In this document: one piece after another, positions 41,014 through 51,881 of the stretch | Position numbering within the stretch: the first letter of the stretch is position 1 | Layout of the letters: every line of letters starts with the position of its first letter | Assembly: GCF_000304475.1 (NCBI RefSeq) | Contig: NC_018942.1 | Coordinates: 558,001-622,000 of the forward strand | From: Kazachstania africana CBS 2517 | Taxonomy: Eukaryota > Ascomycota > Saccharomycetes > Saccharomycetales > Saccharomycetaceae | DNA length: 64,000 nt | Reading direction: 5' to 3' | Program-made: the position numbers and the translations under genes | Notes under the pieces: model-generated | What the model saw: only the letters and a program-made list of their open reading frames with translations | What the model was told of the DNA's origin: nothing | Database searches by the model: none

Positions 41014-43342
41014 TGACGATGAAGGGCGTGTTGTGGCTAATAAAGTGATAGGGCAGGAGGCGAAGTACACAATAGAGAAGGAAATAGGGAAGGGCTCATT
41101 TGCAATAGTCTATATGGGTCATTTAACCACAAATAAGAATCAGAATGTGGCTATCAAAGCTGTGTCAAGGTCAAAGCTCAAGAATAAGAAGTTATTGGAG
41201 AATTTAGAGATTGAAATTGCAATATTGAAGAAAATTAAACATAATCATATTGTTAGTCTAATTGATTGTGAAAGAAACTCTGATTATTTCTATTTAATAA
41301 TGGAATATTGTTCCTTGGGCGATTTGACTTTCTTGATAAAAAGACGTAAAGAATTGACTAATTATCATCCTTTATTGCAAAAAATTTTTGAAAGTTATCC
41401 ATCGCCAAATGAGTATGGTCTTCATCATGCCTTTATTCTAAATTATTTACAACAATTAGCGTCAGCTTTGAAATTTCTAAGATCCAAAAATCTGATTCAT
41501 AGAGATATAAAACCACAGAACCTTCTTCTATGCACGCCTCTAATTGGTTATACAGACGCCGACACATTTCATAAACTAGGATATGTGGGTATCTACAATT
41601 TGCCAATTTTGAAAATCGCAGATTTTGGATTTGCTAGATTTTTACCCAATAGTTCTATGGCTGAAACTCTTTGTGGATCCCCACTGTATATGGCGCCAGA
41701 AATTTTGAACTATCAAAAATATAATGCAAAGGCTGATTTATGGTCCGTTGGTACTGTATTATTCGAAATGTATTGTGGTAGACCTCCCTTTAAAGCGTCT
41801 AATCATTTGGAATTGTATAAAAAGATTAAGAGATCGAATGACGTTATACAATTTCCAGAACTTATAGCTAACGGTGATGACAAAGATCAAGAGGACTTAG
41901 AGATACGGGCATTGATTTCTAAATTATTGACTTTTGATCCAACAAACAGAATCACTTTTGATGAATTTTTCAACCATAAATTGGTTACAAAGGATTTATC
42001 TTATTACGAAATCAATAATGATAATTCAACAAGTGATCTAGAAACAAAATCCAAAAATATTGTGGAGAGTAATATGTTTATCTCCGAATATTTGAATAAA
42101 CCTAAAAATGTGACTTCGACACAGGGAAAAATATCACTGCAAAACGATAAGAATACAATTCGTAAAGAGATATCAAATTTAGAGAAAGAGTACGTTGTTG
42201 TGGAAAAGAAAAGTGTAGAAGTAAATGAATTTGCCGATGAACTAGCAAATCAAATAAATAATCAACAGCAAAAGCAACAAAATGAAAATACCAACGTAGT
42301 GGCTAGTCGACCAAAATCAAGGAGAAGTTCATCGTCATCTTCAACAGCAACTAACCGTGCACCATCACTTGTTGATAGGAGGTTGTCCTTTTCATCACTA
42401 AATCCTTCAAATGCACTATCGCGTGCACTTGGGTTAGCATCTACTAGATTCTTTGGTAACGCTCATCAAAGTCAGCATTTAAATACACAGCTTAATGTTA
42501 ATAATAATAGTAACACTTCGATATTTGATTCTCAAACTTTTAATGACCTGACTGAAAATATTATATTGAGAATAAATAATCCAGAATTCCGTGTTGAATC
42601 CAATAAAGATAGCATAATAATCCCTACGATAGAATCTTTAGCTGCAAAGGCATTTGTCATTTCTTCCTTTGCTGATACTAAATTCCAACAAATTATCCCA
42701 CTGAATAAATTTAATGAGATTATTGAGAACTCGATTAATGAGCAGATCGATATAAATGACATGGTTTTATTTAAGGAAGCGGTAATTCTTCATTTGAAAG
42801 CTTTAGAATTCTTGAGCAGTTCTATGGAAGTTACGTCTAAATGGTGGTTTACAAATAAATTTAATGTTAATTACAATATTTCTTTACGACTAAATTTATT
42901 GATTCAATGGGTTAGGAGTAAATTCAACGATTGTTTGAATAAAGTAGAATTTTTAAAGAAACATTATGCTGTTGCTCATGAAAACGAAAGTTATCATTAC
43001 AGTGAGGAGACAGAAATTTTCTTGGAAAAGTTACTGTATGATAGAGCTTTAGAAATAGCCAAGATGGCTGCTAACTTAGAATTGAATCATTCTGATTTGA
43101 ATAATTGTGAAATATCATATGCAACAGCATTATGGATGTTGGAGGCTACTTTAGATAGTGGTGATAATGATGGGAATGAGAGTGTGTTAGATCAAAATGA
43201 TAAAATGATTATTCTGAAATATATTGATAGTATTGCTAATAGATTGAAAGTTTTACGAACGAAAATGAATAATGGCGGTAACAATGTCAATAACAGTGGT
43301 ACAGGTTATAATGAAGATACCGCCCTTATTGATTACTATTGA
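40970..43342 (+). CDS. ATG1: Autophagy-initiating kinase Atg1
   Basis: Ser/Thr kinase of the Atg1-Atg13-Atg17 complex that starts autophagosome formation on TOR inhibition. 790 residues from ATG 40970, about 100 fewer than S. cerevisiae, mostly from the linker. Kinase features: glycine loop [11 protein letters not shown] (about 38-48), Lys63, HRD 177-179, DFG 218-220 and activation-loop Thr233 in [14 protein letters not shown]. The middle has the conserved [13 protein letters not shown] motif (holding an Atg8-family-binding-like YVVV) and [16 protein letters not shown] block; the C-terminal MIT-type region binds Atg13. An earlier ATG at 40948 is out of frame and ends at TGA 41011-41013, overlapping this start (see findings). 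Confidence 0.95.
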   Translation: MILSRVQIPINQKDDDDEGRVVANKVIGQEAKYTIEKEIGKGSFAIVYMGHLTTNKNQNVAIKAVSRSKLKNKKLLENLEIEIAILKKIKHNHIVSLIDCERNSDYFYLIMEYCSLGDLTFLIKRRKELTNYHPLLQKIFESYPSPNEYGLHHAFILNYLQQLASALKFLRSKNLIHRDIKPQNLLLCTPLIGYTDADTFHKLGYVGIYNLPILKIADFGFARFLPNSSMAETLCGSPLYMAPEILNYQKYNAKADLWSVGTVLFEMYCGRPPFKASNHLELYKKIKRSNDVIQFPELIANGDDKDQEDLEIRALISKLLTFDPTNRITFDEFFNHKLVTKDLSYYEINNDNSTSDLETKSKNIVESNMFISEYLNKPKNVTSTQGKISLQNDKNTIRKEISNLEKEYVVVEKKSVEVNEFADELANQINNQQQKQQNENTNVVASRPKSRRSSSSSSTATNRAPSLVDRRLSFSSLNPSNALSRALGLASTRFFGNAHQSQHLNTQLNVNNNSNTSIFDSQTFNDLTENIILRINNPEFRVESNKDSIIIPTIESLAAKAFVISSFADTKFQQIIPLNKFNEIIENSINEQIDINDMVLFKEAVILHLKALEFLSSSMEVTSKWWFTNKFNVNYNISLRLNLLIQWVRSKFNDCLNKVEFLKKHYAVAHENESYHYSEETEIFLEKLLYDRALEIAKMAANLELNHSDLNNCEISYATALWMLEATLDSGDNDGNESVLDQNDKMIILKYIDSIANRLKVLRTKMNNGGNNVNNSGTGYNEDTALIDYY

Positions 43343-43564
43343 TTAATATTCTGGCTGGAATAAGAACCAAAAAAATAATTTTTGTCAAAAAAAAAAAAAA
43401 TTGGAAATTTACTTATAATTGATTAGTATATGTATAAATTATATAACTTGGGCAGGGAATACATGAAAAATTAGGACAAATATAAATGTGTTAATCTTAG
43501 TGATGTATTATTGCCAGCAATAATACCGATGTTTATAAAGTTGATAAATAATATTATTTATTTT

Positions 43565-45121
43565 TTATATTGATGCTATACCTTTATTGATAAATTCACT
43601 TGTTACATTACCATTCATTTCTAATGAATCAGTTTGATTTGAATTTTTAACAATTCTAGTCCTTCTTCTATTACTGTTTGTGATTTCAAATACCAATTCT
43701 TCGCCATCATCGTCATCATAATCCGAAGAATCGTAGTTATTATTTGCATCACAATCAGAAGATGGATATGATAATGTGAGTTTTGGCTGTGGGAAAGATG
43801 GAGCAGTGCCAGTTGATGGCAACATTGAGGCTATGAAACTTGGAATATTTTTTATTGATAATGAGCTTTCATTATTTGGTGAATAAAGGATTGATTTATC
43901 ATCCGCATAATTTAATTTGCTTGATGATGGCGTCATTATTAAATTTTTAGTTGATGCGAAATTTGAAGCTGCAATATTCTTAAAGATACTATTATCGGAC
44001 TCAAAATTTGACATTGCAAAGTTTTCCACATAAAAACTATCTAATGATGCAAATGATGAATTAATCGGTAGGTCTATTATGTTGAGGTTATTGGTTGTAT
44101 TTGCATTTGTAGTATAATTGTTGAACGTACCATTGATTTGTTCTATATCGGTGATGCACAATTGTGGAGGTTGTATTGATAAGCTTGTTGTATCAGTGAG
44201 GAATGGATGTAATAGAATTTGTTCTGTATTAAATCTTTTCAATGGATTTTTTGTTAATAAGTTTGATAATAAATTTTTGCTCAATTCGTATTCTTTCATT
44301 GTTGATAAGTTATAACAAGTGTTAAAAGTTGGAAATTGAAGATCGTCATTTATTATTATATTGAATAATTCTAGTTCGTGTTTAGAATTAAATGGTAATT
44401 TACCAAAAATGAGGCAATATAAGGTTACACCTAATGACCACGTATCGATCATGTAGAAGATATCATTATTTCTTACGTTAATTTTGAATTTTGAATAGAA
44501 CTCTGTACAACCTAGACAAATCTCCGGAGAGAAGAATAAAGGTGTTCCTACCGTCATATAGATATCATTTAGATTGACAGTTTCATAATCTAGTATCATT
44601 GAAATGCTAAAATCTGAGATTTTGATGGTGCCGTCATCGGAAATTAATAAATTTGAAGGTTTAATGTCTCTATGGATAATATTTAAACAATGCAAATAAC
44701 TTAGACCTGATGTTATGTCTTTTAAAATTTCTTTACACCTTTGGAAGGAAAATTGGCCTGGACCAATTGAGTTATTTGCAGTTGTTACATTTGGATACCA
44801 AACTATTTCTCCCAAGGGACAATATTCCAATACTAGATAAATCTTTTTAGAATGATGATCATTTAAAATCTCGAATAATTTAATTAAATTATTATGTTGA
44901 TTATTTATCTTTCGTAAAATTTTAATTTCATTATTTGGTAAAACTTTATTTACTATCTTTAATGCAATAGTTTGATTGGAGAATAAATTTTTACCAAGTT
45001 TAACTTTACTGTGAGTGCCAACACCTAATTCATTATTAACTTCATAATTATTTAAAATTTGTATCTTTGTTGTCGGATTATACGATAATTTAACCTTACT
45101 ACACTCTTTTATCAGTGTCAT
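43565..45121 (-). CDS. TOS3: Snf1-activating kinase Tos3, with altered glycine motifs
   Basis: Upstream kinase that phosphorylates the Snf1/AMPK activation loop, with paralogues Sak1 and Elm1. 518 residues; the open frame starts at a TTG, and ATG 45119-45121 gives MTLIKECSKVKLSYNPTTKI, aligning with Tos3 KVKLLYNP. Lys55, Glu65, HRD 150-152 and Asp170 are present. Oddities: the glycine loop is GVGTHSKV (third Gly is Ser38), DFG is DFS (Ser172) and APE is SPE (198-200). The tail keeps LPINSSFASLDSFYVENF and LVFEITNSNRRRTR, both seen in Tos3. Convergent with ATG1 as in YGL179C. Confidence 0.93.
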   Translation of the reverse strand: MTLIKECSKVKLSYNPTTKIQILNNYEVNNELGVGTHSKVKLGKNLFSNQTIALKIVNKVLPNNEIKILRKINNQHNNLIKLFEILNDHHSKKIYLVLEYCPLGEIVWYPNVTTANNSIGPGQFSFQRCKEILKDITSGLSYLHCLNIIHRDIKPSNLLISDDGTIKISDFSISMILDYETVNLNDIYMTVGTPLFFSPEICLGCTEFYSKFKINVRNNDIFYMIDTWSLGVTLYCLIFGKLPFNSKHELELFNIIINDDLQFPTFNTCYNLSTMKEYELSKNLLSNLLTKNPLKRFNTEQILLHPFLTDTTSLSIQPPQLCITDIEQINGTFNNYTTNANTTNNLNIIDLPINSSFASLDSFYVENFAMSNFESDNSIFKNIAASNFASTKNLIMTPSSSKLNYADDKSILYSPNNESSLSIKNIPSFIASMLPSTGTAPSFPQPKLTLSYPSSDCDANNNYDSSDYDDDDGEELVFEITNSNRRRTRIVKNSNQTDSLEMNGNVTSEFINKGIASI

Positions 45122-46412
45122 TGCAACTGCTGTATTATGTTCTATAATGATATTTACAGTAATGTGGCAAAATTCGAACAAAAGTGATTCAATTTAAAAT
45201 GATCAATATTTTTCAACTATGATTTGAACTATTTTTGTTTATATATAGAGATGCAAGGAAGGAATTGAATGACAGAGATGACAAGTGGAAGTTGCAGAAA
45301 AAGGAAAGATTCGCAATCATTGCGATATCATGCAACGTTAGCTAGCAATTATCCTCTGAAAGTGAGAAACATGGTGGGACCTGTTTCGATTTTGTCGAGA
45401 TGCTGCTACCGTTATTGTATGCAAGATTTCTGGCTCGAGCAGACTTGCCTGTTGGGCACGCCCCTCGAGGACGAAGGCTAAGAAATGAGGGGAGAAGGAG
45501 GACCGAGAAGTTTGTTTTTTTTTCTTTTTTTTGCTGTTTGGGAAATCAGGAAAAAAAAATTGAGCACGTGCGATGCCCGGAGTAAGGAGGCACGTGATAA
45601 GTTCTTATTTCCATGGATATTTGGTGAAACTCAATCTGAGTTATACGACGGAAGATGGTTGAATTGCTTACAGGATGGGGCTTCATCAGCGAGATTAAGA
45701 AATTAAGATTATTAATCTATATATGGAAGATGTTTCCATTTAGGGAAAATACCGAAAATGGGATGAGAAGGGAGAAGTCCGAAGATGGTGCCTGGGTGAT
45801 ATCCCCCGCTACTAGTTTTTCAATTTCAGAAAAGTGTAACCCTCCCCCCAACCGAGGAAAAAAAAAAGGTGACCAACTCAACAGTACATGTACATTTTCG
45901 TTACTATGGAAACCGCTCTTTTTACTTCTCTTTTTTTTTTGTGCGTTCTTCTTTCCGCATTTGACGTATTATTTCGAGAAGGAGTTCTTATTACCCGGGA
46001 TATGATCCGATATATGTGTAGGGTATTATTTTACAAATGGGGCAGTTTATATATATATATATAGATGAAACATTCCCATTCAAAGGTGAGGTTGCTTAAG
46101 TCTGCTGTATATACCTTAGTATGTCAAATGCGATTCTGAAAGAAATGGACATACACATATATTCTTTTTTTTTTTTGCATTGTTATGGCTCCTGTTTCTT
46201 GTCCTAACTATATCTCGTTCTCAACAAGGGTAATGAAAAAAGAAATTCAAAGCAGCGAGAGGGAAAAACAGATGTAGGTACTGAGCGTTTCATAAGTAAT
46301 TGCTTGATTTTTTTCCCTCTCGTCCTCCTTTCTCCTCTCAATTAAGACGTATTAGCCGATTTCTGTGAAAGAATTCTGATAGGTTGAACTAGATCATAAG
46401 TACACCAACAGC
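45122..46412. promoter_or_regulatory. TOS3-MPT5 divergent intergenic region
   Basis: About 1.3 kb. It has two CACGTG E-boxes (45565-45570 and 45591-45596), a Reb1-type TTACCCGG (45991-45998), an AT microsatellite near 46052 and a TAGGGTAT near 46019. Overlapping open frames at 45269-46005 are low-complexity and carry long homopolymers; I do not take them as genes. Confidence 0.55.
45991..45998. promoter_or_regulatory. Reb1-type site TTACCCGG
   Basis: Exact core TTACCCG plus G, 415 bp before the MPT5 first exon. Reb1 keeps promoters clear of nucleosomes in yeasts; binding here is inferred. Confidence 0.45.
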
Positions 46413-49400
46413 ATGATAGTATGTATCACCATGTATCTAAGACTTTACCATTTGCTTATTGTTGGATAGTAGCTAGGGTATCCACGTCTCGAACCCTACA
46501 TCATTTTGCAACGAGAAGTTAGCCCTCATCCGCCCAACCCTAAACCAATTTTTCTTCTGGTTACGAAGATGAGAGAGATGATGTCTCCCCTCTGCGCGGT
46601 TTTCTGACATGACATTTTCTTTTTTTTTTTGTTCCGTTTTTCTGATTCTCGGCCACTGTGGGAAAAGACACAGAAGAATCCGCAGCCAGTAATTCTATTT
46701 CTATCATTTCTTCTTTTCCTCGCCATAGAAAATTAATTTAACGTATGGTCTCCCATCCCTTCCTCTATGGACATTTCTCTGGATCAGTCAATGATCCGTA
46801 TATTATTTTTTCCGCTGTTTCATGGCTTTGATCTCGGGTAACTGAATGTGGAATACTCGACTCAATATGGCTTTCTCTCTCTTTCTCTCCCTCGGGGTGG
46901 CCTATAGCTACGCTGTGCTGTGTGCTGCTGCTGCTGTCGTGTTCGTATTTGTCGTTGCGTCGTTTGATGATGATATTGGAAGAATCGGTAGACAATCAAT
47001 CAATCAATCAATCAATCCTCTCAATCGTTGGTTGATGAGGCCCTTCCTCTTTCTTTTTCTGCAAAAAAATTGCTGCAGTTTTGCCCATATTTTACCATTC
47101 AAAAAAAAACAAAAAAAAATAACTCAATCCTCGATGAAACAGAATTTATTTTCTCAAGCCATCCCATACTGATGATGATGATACTTTGAAATTTCACAGT
47201 CTCTATTTTTTCTTCTTAGGCTTCTTTTGATTTCTCTCGGTTTTTTTTTTCTTTTGCCCTGTTTTTTACTAATGAGATCAATCCTAAAAACTTTTCTTAC
47301 TCTTTTCATCTTATTCTTTTAAAACTCGTATTCGATAGGGAAATCATACACTTAATTATTATAATTATTTCTAATTCCCACTACTGCTATTTCAACTGAT
47401 AATATTAAAAATCTAAAAAAAAGTCTTTTTTAAAACCATCCAAATTCAATAATACTAACAATACCATTACTTTCTTTTCCTCTCTTCTTTTCTTTCTATA
47501 GAATAACTACTATTCTCAAACTAATACTAATACTACACAAGCCTCTAATTCAAGTAGACCTCCTTCTAACTCAATCATGCCATATAATCATCAACCACAA
47601 TTATCTGTAAACTCAATTCAATCATTGGTGGAGCCAATAACTCCTCCTCCATTAGGTCAAATGAATAATAAGAGAAATCATCAAAAAGCTCATTCTTTAG
47701 ATTTGTCAGGTTTTAATGATTTCATATCTTCAACTGCTAATCAAATTAATGGTAATTTACCTCTAATTAATGAATTTGATCTAAATTTTAATAATAGTGA
47801 TGATTCCACTACTGTTACTACTACCACCAATTCATCGTCCCTCTTTCAATCAAAAAATTCTCATTCTTCAAGAAATGGTAATAATAGTACACATACTGCT
47901 ACGAATAGTACTAGTAGTACTAATAGCTCAATCATGGAAATCACTTCAATGCCTTTGGAAGAATTAGACTACATCAAGTTAGCAACAGATCAATTCGGTT
48001 GTCGTTTCCTACAAAAGAAATTGGAATCAAATTCAATTACTGAATCAAATTTAGTTAGAGATTTAATGTACGAACAAATTAAACCTTTCTTTTTAAATTT
48101 AGTATTAGATCCCTTCGGTAACTACCTCATTCAAAAATTATGTGAGTATCTTACTACTGATGAGAAGACTTTTTTAATCAATTCCATTTATCCTCACGTC
48201 TTTAGAATCTCAATTAATCAATACGGTACAAGATCCCTACAAAAAATTATTGATACTGTGGATAATGAGACTCAAATTGATCTCATAGTAAAAGGTTTCT
48301 CACAAGAATTCACTTCCATCGATCAAGTCGTAACATTAATTAATGATTTGAACGGTAATCATGTCATTCAAAAATGTATCTTCAAATTCCCATCTTCAAA
48401 ATTCGATTTTATCATCAATGCAATCATTGAAAAAAATAATATTATAGCAATCTCAACCCATAAGCATGGCTGTTGCGTCTTACAAAAATTATTGAGTGTC
48501 TGTACTTTACAACAAATCTTTAAAATCTCTTTAAAGATTATTCAATTCTTATCAGGTTTAATGAACGATCAATTTGGTAATTATATCATTCAATTCCTAT
48601 TAGATATTAAAGAATTGGATTTCTATTTTTTGATTGAGATCTTTAACACTCTTTTAGTCAATGATATTTGTCAATTATCATGTCTGAAATTTTCATCAAA
48701 TGTCATTGAAAAATATATTAAAAAATTGTTCAGAATAATCCAAGACACAATTAATGGTAACATTTTACCAAATATGAATGATGATATCATTAATAATTTG
48801 ATGCGTATTATTTTAAACATTATAGAATTCTTTACCATCAATTTAAATATCTTAATTAGAGATAATTATGGTAATTACGCTTTACAAACTTTATTAGACG
48901 TGAAAAATTATTCTTTGTTACTAGAATATCCACAATCAAATACAACAGCGAAGAATCCAAATTTAATCAATTTTACCACTGAATTTAGTTTGAAAATTGG
49001 TAATTTGGTAATGTTAACTAAAGAATTATTACCAAGTATTAAAACTACTTCTTACGCTAAGAAAATTAAATTAAAGGTTAAAGCTTTCTCCGATGTTACA
49101 GGTTTGAATTTTAATAATGACATTAAAAATGGCAGACCAACTTCAAGTAATGACAACAGACAACAACAACAGCAACAGCAACAGCAACAGCAACAAAATA
49201 AACATCATCAACGTCATTTTTCTCTACCTGCAAATGCTTACTACAGAAGAAATAGTAACGCAATGAATGCAGCTCCAACAATTCATCAATCAATGAGCAA
49301 TTTCTTAGGTTCAAATAATATTACACCAGTAAATAATAACGATAATAACAATTATTTGACATCAATGCAGAATTTGTATCAACAACCTTCATTAACTCCA

Positions 49401-49688
49401 TCGTCCCAATCTTTCATAAATAACCAGCCTACATCATCCAATGTATTACAGCAGCAGCAACAACAACAGCAACAACAGCAACAGCCGTTACTTTACATGA
49501 ACGATACAGCAAACCTATTTCAAAATAATCCATCGCCACTTCATATGATAAACACTAATGATATAATGAACACCGTAAACTATAGTAATGTAACTAGCCA
49601 AAGAATTGTAAGTAATCCGTTCCCGCAAAACCAGCCAAATTATAACATTAATAACTTTTCCAAAAATAGAAGTTTTGGATTCAAATAA
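46413..49688 (+). CDS. MPT5: Pumilio-family RNA-binding protein Mpt5/Puf5 (two exons)
   Basis: PUF protein that binds UGUA-containing 3' UTRs and recruits Ccr4-Not; controls HO, cell-wall integrity and lifespan. Exon 1 is the six bases ATGATA (46413-46418); exon 2 runs 47502-49688. Joined in phase they give a start MINNYYSQTN, like the MINNE start I recall for S. cerevisiae Mpt5, and 730 residues. The later ATG 47577 would drop 27 residues. Exon 2 holds SYNHQPQL-like PYNHQPQLSVNSIQSL, GQMNNKRNHQKAHSLDLSGF, and eight PUF repeats (about 150-490; DQFGCRFLQKKL, DPFGNYLIQKL, NQYGTRSLQKI, LNGNHVIQK, HKHGCCVLQK, DQFGNYIIQF). The C-terminal part is Asn/Gln-rich with two long poly-Gln tracts. Confidence 0.94.
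46419..47501 (+). other. MPT5 intron (1,083 nt)
   Basis: 5' splice site GTATGT at 46419-46424, branch TACTAAC at 47453-47459 and 3' site ATAG ending at 47501, 42 bases after the branch string; all three match yeast consensus. TAG 47499-47501 stops the exon 2 frame upstream, so an intron is required to reach an earlier start. The intron is long for this group and holds an (AATC)n microsatellite near 46998-47018, two AACCCTA motifs (46492, 46536) and pyrimidine-rich stretches. Confidence 0.88.
49156..49485 (+). repeat. Two CAA/CAG (poly-Gln) tracts in MPT5
   Basis: Mixed CAA/CAG runs at about 49159-49196 and 49450-49485 encode about 12 glutamines each. They are interrupted trinucleotide repeats likely to vary in length. 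Confidence 0.85.
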
Positions 49689-50257
49689 AAATGACAAGCT
49701 CAATTTTCAATTTTTAAGAATCTATTATCATCTAACTAATTGTACTTTAGGATTTCAAATCAGAAATCAAAAATTTCAAAAAAAAAATTTACTATTATAA
49801 CCTACATATTTTAAACTTATTAAAAACTGAAAAGGCGTAAAGTTTGCATAAAATTTAAAATAAAAAAAAGAATACAAAAATTTAATTAAAATTTATAAAA
49901 TTTATCATTGTTCCCATAATGATGTTGTAAAATTTTCATATTATTATGTCCATTCACTTACCTACATTCCATTATTACATGTCCACTCATTCATTTATAC
50001 ATTCATTCCATTTTTTTAAAAAAATAATCAGTAATGTCCATTCGCTACCAATGAATTGAACTTTTTATCAAATTTCCATTCAATAACAAAAATAAAAAAA
50101 AAACTTTCAAAGAATGTATTTAGTTTTGTTTTTGCTCTCCTCCTATATGATTAAGAACTTAAACTTTAGTTTTGAATTATTACATTTTATACATATATAT
50201 ACCACATGTTTATTTCTTTAAAGATAAATTAAGGATATTGTCTTTTATCCAAGAATT
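49689..50257. other. MPT5-YGL176C intergenic region (convergent 3' ends)
   Basis: About 570 bp, strongly AT-rich with several A-runs, fitting two 3' UTRs. CATTCATTCCATT-type short repeats occur near 49955-50010. No gene seen. Confidence 0.45.
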
Positions 50258-51664
50258 CTATTCCAGATCAAAAATAACAGTAAGGATATTTGATAGTTCT
50301 GTCTCTTTACTTAATGTGACACTAACCCTGTATTTAGAGTTTATGTTTCTGAAATTTGAAATGATTTCAATTGTATCGCCATCAACATTTAAACCTTTCA
50401 TTTCTTTACTATTAGAAGGCCTTATAAATTCAATATTGAAGATAGAATATTCAGATAATTCTGTATCAAGTGAGATGAAATCATTCATATTCCCAATTGG
50501 ATAGCAATTGGTTATCATATCTTGAGAACTTTTATCATCTACATTAAAAATCGAAAAAATTTCAAAGTCTCTAGTATACTTCTTACCGTAACAGATGTAC
50601 TTACCATCTGGAGACGTAGAGAATAGTTCTGTATCCTTTGTATAGTTGATGATCTTAGTTTTAAGCACAGTCACTTTTTGTCGTTGATCATCTGCTAAAA
50701 ATGGATCGGTCTTGTATAGACATTGGCTATCGCTCTCTTTTTTCAATGCTGATACATATAGTGAACCATCTTTCGCTGATAGTAAGGATACAATCGATGT
50801 TACATGTAGTACATTTTCCAAAGTATAAAACCTCTTCTTCTTTATTTTGGAGTTTTTAATAGGAAGGCAGTGTATGGTGCCGTCAGAGGAACCGGCATAC
50901 AATTGAGTAGGTCGTTCTCGGGACGTGAACACCTCCAAGCATGTTATTTGAGCCTTTCCCAGTTTATATTCAGTGAATAATTCGGTATTATTCCAAAAGC
51001 AGAGTGATATTTTATTATCTACTGAAAATGCAATGCGATTAATTAATGAAATGGAATTCTTGGTATACGAATTACAAAAAAAAATCCTTGGAGTTAAAGT
51101 TTCTTCATCAAGAACATTATCAATTTGACAAAAAATACCTTTGCAGGTAATTGTCTCATCAAAATAATGAATGTATAATACGTTACTCTCCCAAAATACC
51201 TTCGGAGTTAGCATTCTCAGGTTATTGACACCAAAAACAGAAAGAGGATTCCAGTCCATTAGTATTGAACCATCAGAACTCACTTTGAGTATTTCACCAT
51301 TATCTAAGATCAACAGTTGTATTTCATCATTGAGTGTCACACAGGATAGGATCTTCCGACGAAACAGCTCAGCGTGTAAATTAAGATTTATGGGAAAAAT
51401 AACCTTAGACAATCTCATAACACTTGATGCAGCTCTTTCTAAGTGGTCATTAACGAGCCTTAATTTCTCTGTATCCTCATTGTTCCATAGTGCTTTGTAA
51501 TATTTGGGAATCTCTTTATCCCAATAGTCAGCGATCTCATCCTTCTGGGAAATTTCAACTTTCTGTCTCTTTGCTTCACCTTTCGAAGCAGCATTTACAG
51601 GGAAGTACCTCTTACGTACGATATCAAAATAGAACCCTGGTAGTTCAGGTGGGTCAGAAGGCAT
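50258..51664 (-). CDS. Conserved protein of unknown function, YGL176C-like (probable beta-propeller)
   Basis: 468 residues from ATG 51662-51664. It begins MPSDPPELPGFYFDIVRKRY, and this PELPGFYYD-type opening occurs in DDB1/CUL4-associated WD proteins (DCAF4 kind). Later strands such as TQLYAGSSDGTIHCLPIKNS and STSPDGKYICYGKKYTRDFE look like WD blades. It is between MPT5 and SAE2, the place of the uncharacterised S. cerevisiae YGL176C (554 residues), and on the same strand. No catalytic motif is visible. A scaffold role is possible but unproven. Confidence 0.75.
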   Translation of the reverse strand: MPSDPPELPGFYFDIVRKRYFPVNAASKGEAKRQKVEISQKDEIADYWDKEIPKYYKALWNNEDTEKLRLVNDHLERAASSVMRLSKVIFPINLNLHAELFRRKILSCVTLNDEIQLLILDNGEILKVSSDGSILMDWNPLSVFGVNNLRMLTPKVFWESNVLYIHYFDETITCKGIFCQIDNVLDEETLTPRIFFCNSYTKNSISLINRIAFSVDNKISLCFWNNTELFTEYKLGKAQITCLEVFTSRERPTQLYAGSSDGTIHCLPIKNSKIKKKRFYTLENVLHVTSIVSLLSAKDGSLYVSALKKESDSQCLYKTDPFLADDQRQKVTVLKTKIINYTKDTELFSTSPDGKYICYGKKYTRDFEIFSIFNVDDKSSQDMITNCYPIGNMNDFISLDTELSEYSIFNIEFIRPSNSKEMKGLNVDGDTIEIISNFRNINSKYRVSVTLSKETELSNILTVIFDLE

Positions 51665-51881
51665 ACCTTGTCCATTCTTATATCTTCTAACTTTACAGAG
51701 AGAAGCAGAGAAGACTTTGAATTTGATTTTTTATTTTTTTCTCGATGGGGTCAATGTTTACATTTCTGGTACTAAACAATAATATATGCAAAAATGATAA
51801 ATAAAGCATCGATTTTACATGTCACTTATTGAACGCTTATAGAGGCGTATATTTTCATATATATGCAATCAGCAGATGCAG

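Noticed and set aside
45480..45600. Point centromere (CDEI-CDEII-CDEIII)
   Set aside because: ATCACGTG fits CDEI, but there is no 80-bp AT-rich CDEII followed by a CCGAA-core CDEIII at the right distance; the neighbouring sequence is GC-mixed. Read as E-box sites instead.
45269..46005. Overlapping ORFs upstream of MPT5 as genes
   Set aside because: They are 61-116 codons, overlap one another in several frames, and are made of homopolymer runs; no conserved or membrane pattern beyond T-rich phenylalanine strings.
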